Under the pieces are notes generated by a model. The model made no database searches. It saw nothing but the letters and a program-made list of their open reading frames with translations, and was not told the DNA's origin. Made by a program: the position numbers and the translations under genes. A stretch of DNA of 5,191 nucleotides, from the NCBI GenBank assembly GCA_945871455.1, contig CAMBXJ010000336.1, positions 1 through 5,191 of the forward strand, read 5' to 3'. Below are positions 4,861 to 5,191 of this stretch, one piece after another (position 1 is the stretch's first letter; each line of letters begins with the position of its first letter). The DNA is from Asaia bogorensis. GTDB lineage: Bacteria > Pseudomonadota > Alphaproteobacteria > Acetobacterales > Acetobacteraceae.

Positions 4861-5039
4861 TTTAGCGAGGGCGTCCGATCGACCGTCTGTCACCGGTTGG
4901 AGGCCCGGCGCTTGCCGAACGGTTTTCGCTATGCCTACCGTGTTGCCACGGCGGTCAGCTTCGATGACCGACCCGGCAAGGCGGTCCCTCTAGCACAGCT
5001 ATCTGGCCGAAACGGCAGGGGAGGGGGACTCGTCGCAAC
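4861..5039. other. Intergenic stretch between the par repeats and the right-hand gene
   Basis: No gene is supported here. The only clear structure is CGGTCA (4952-4957) and TGACCG (4965-4970), perfect arms seven bases apart, about 85 bases before the gene at 5053. It could be an operator for that gene. No convincing sigma-70 promoter is visible. The change from AT-richer par repeats to GC-rich sequence near 4865 may mark the end of the plasmid backbone unit. Confidence 0.4.
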
Positions 5040-5045
5040 AGGAGG
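5040..5045 (+). promoter_or_regulatory. Strong ribosome binding site of the right-hand gene
   Basis: A perfect AGGAGG sits seven bases before the ATG at 5053 and fixes the start of a gene whose end lies outside the window. Confidence 0.8.
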
Positions 5046-5052
5046 TTTCGTC

Positions 5053-5191
5053 ATGTCTGGTGGAGCACACACAGCGCCATCCAAGCGGATCGAACAGCTG
5101 GATCCCGTGCTGGGGACAATCATCGACCTGTCCGATCCCATTCAGGACCTGGCTGATGGGTTCGGCGGCCCTCAAGGCCCGGCGGAAGGTC
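5053..5191 (+). CDS. N-terminus of a probable SMP-30/gluconolactonase-like protein (partial)
   Basis: A frame of 46 codons starts at an ATG with an excellent ribosome binding site and is open to the right edge. The visible part reads RIEQLDPVLGTIIDLSDPI (about 12-30), then LADGFGGPQGPAEG to the end. In SMP-30/gluconolactonase/LRE proteins an LDP(x)L segment followed by an L(A/S)xGFG...GPAEGP motif marks the entry to the beta-propeller, whose glutamate binds the metal. The similarity is from memory and rests on few residues. Such enzymes hydrolyse sugar lactones or related esters. There is no signal peptide in the visible part. Lying beyond the par locus and pointing away from it, the gene is best read as plasmid cargo rather than backbone. 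Confidence 0.5.
   Translation, partial: MSGGAHTAPSKRIEQLDPVLGTIIDLSDPIQDLADGFGGPQGPAEG

Overview
The window looks like part of the backbone of an alphaproteobacterial plasmid: a replication initiator, a two-gene partition operon, and a toxin-antitoxin (abortive-infection type) operon. A cargo gene begins at the right edge. The organism is inferred from protein families only. The initiator is of the PF04796 (RepA_C) type, and the small partition protein with an FDEDIDLSGFKPK-like N-terminus is a kind familiar from Acetobacteraceae, sphingomonad and related plasmids. Most of the sequence is GC-rich, as expected for that group. No species can be named.

Left part (1-2002, minus strand): three genes are read leftwards and joined by two 4-base ATGA overlaps. 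First is an AbiEi/DUF6088-like winged-helix antitoxin (1271-2002). Next is an AbiEii-like nucleotidyltransferase toxin (243-1274). Last is an unrecognised gene cut by the window edge (1-246). The antitoxin has a good ribosome binding site inside a small inverted repeat and a C8 tract right after its start codon.

Middle (2003-3644): divergently from the toxin-antitoxin operon lies the plasmid initiator gene (2518-3417). It is bracketed by copies of a 14-base iteron, TGGAGTCTGGTGGC. Three direct copies and one inverted copy lie upstream, around an AT-rich segment with three CTAATA repeats. Two perfect copies, one half copy and one degenerate copy lie downstream. This is very probably the origin and/or the autoregulatory region of rep.

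Right part (3645-5191): a partition operon runs leftwards, convergent with rep. It is a VirC1/ParA-type Walker ATPase (4010-4708) followed, through a TGATG overlap, by a small ribbon-helix-helix-like partner (3645-4010). Upstream of parA, positions 4748-4860 are packed with palindromes and direct repeats, including a 41-base nested palindrome and a four-copy TCGTC series spaced 29/40/29. This is the best candidate for the parA operator and/or the centromere. At the far right a plus-strand gene with a perfect AGGAGG site begins at 5053; its first 46 residues resemble SMP-30/gluconolactonase-type proteins.

Together, rep and its iterons would set replication and copy number, ParA and its partner would segregate copies, and the toxin-antitoxin operon would add post-segregational stability or phage defence. 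The least explained elements are the third gene of the toxin-antitoxin operon and the repeat architecture upstream of parA.
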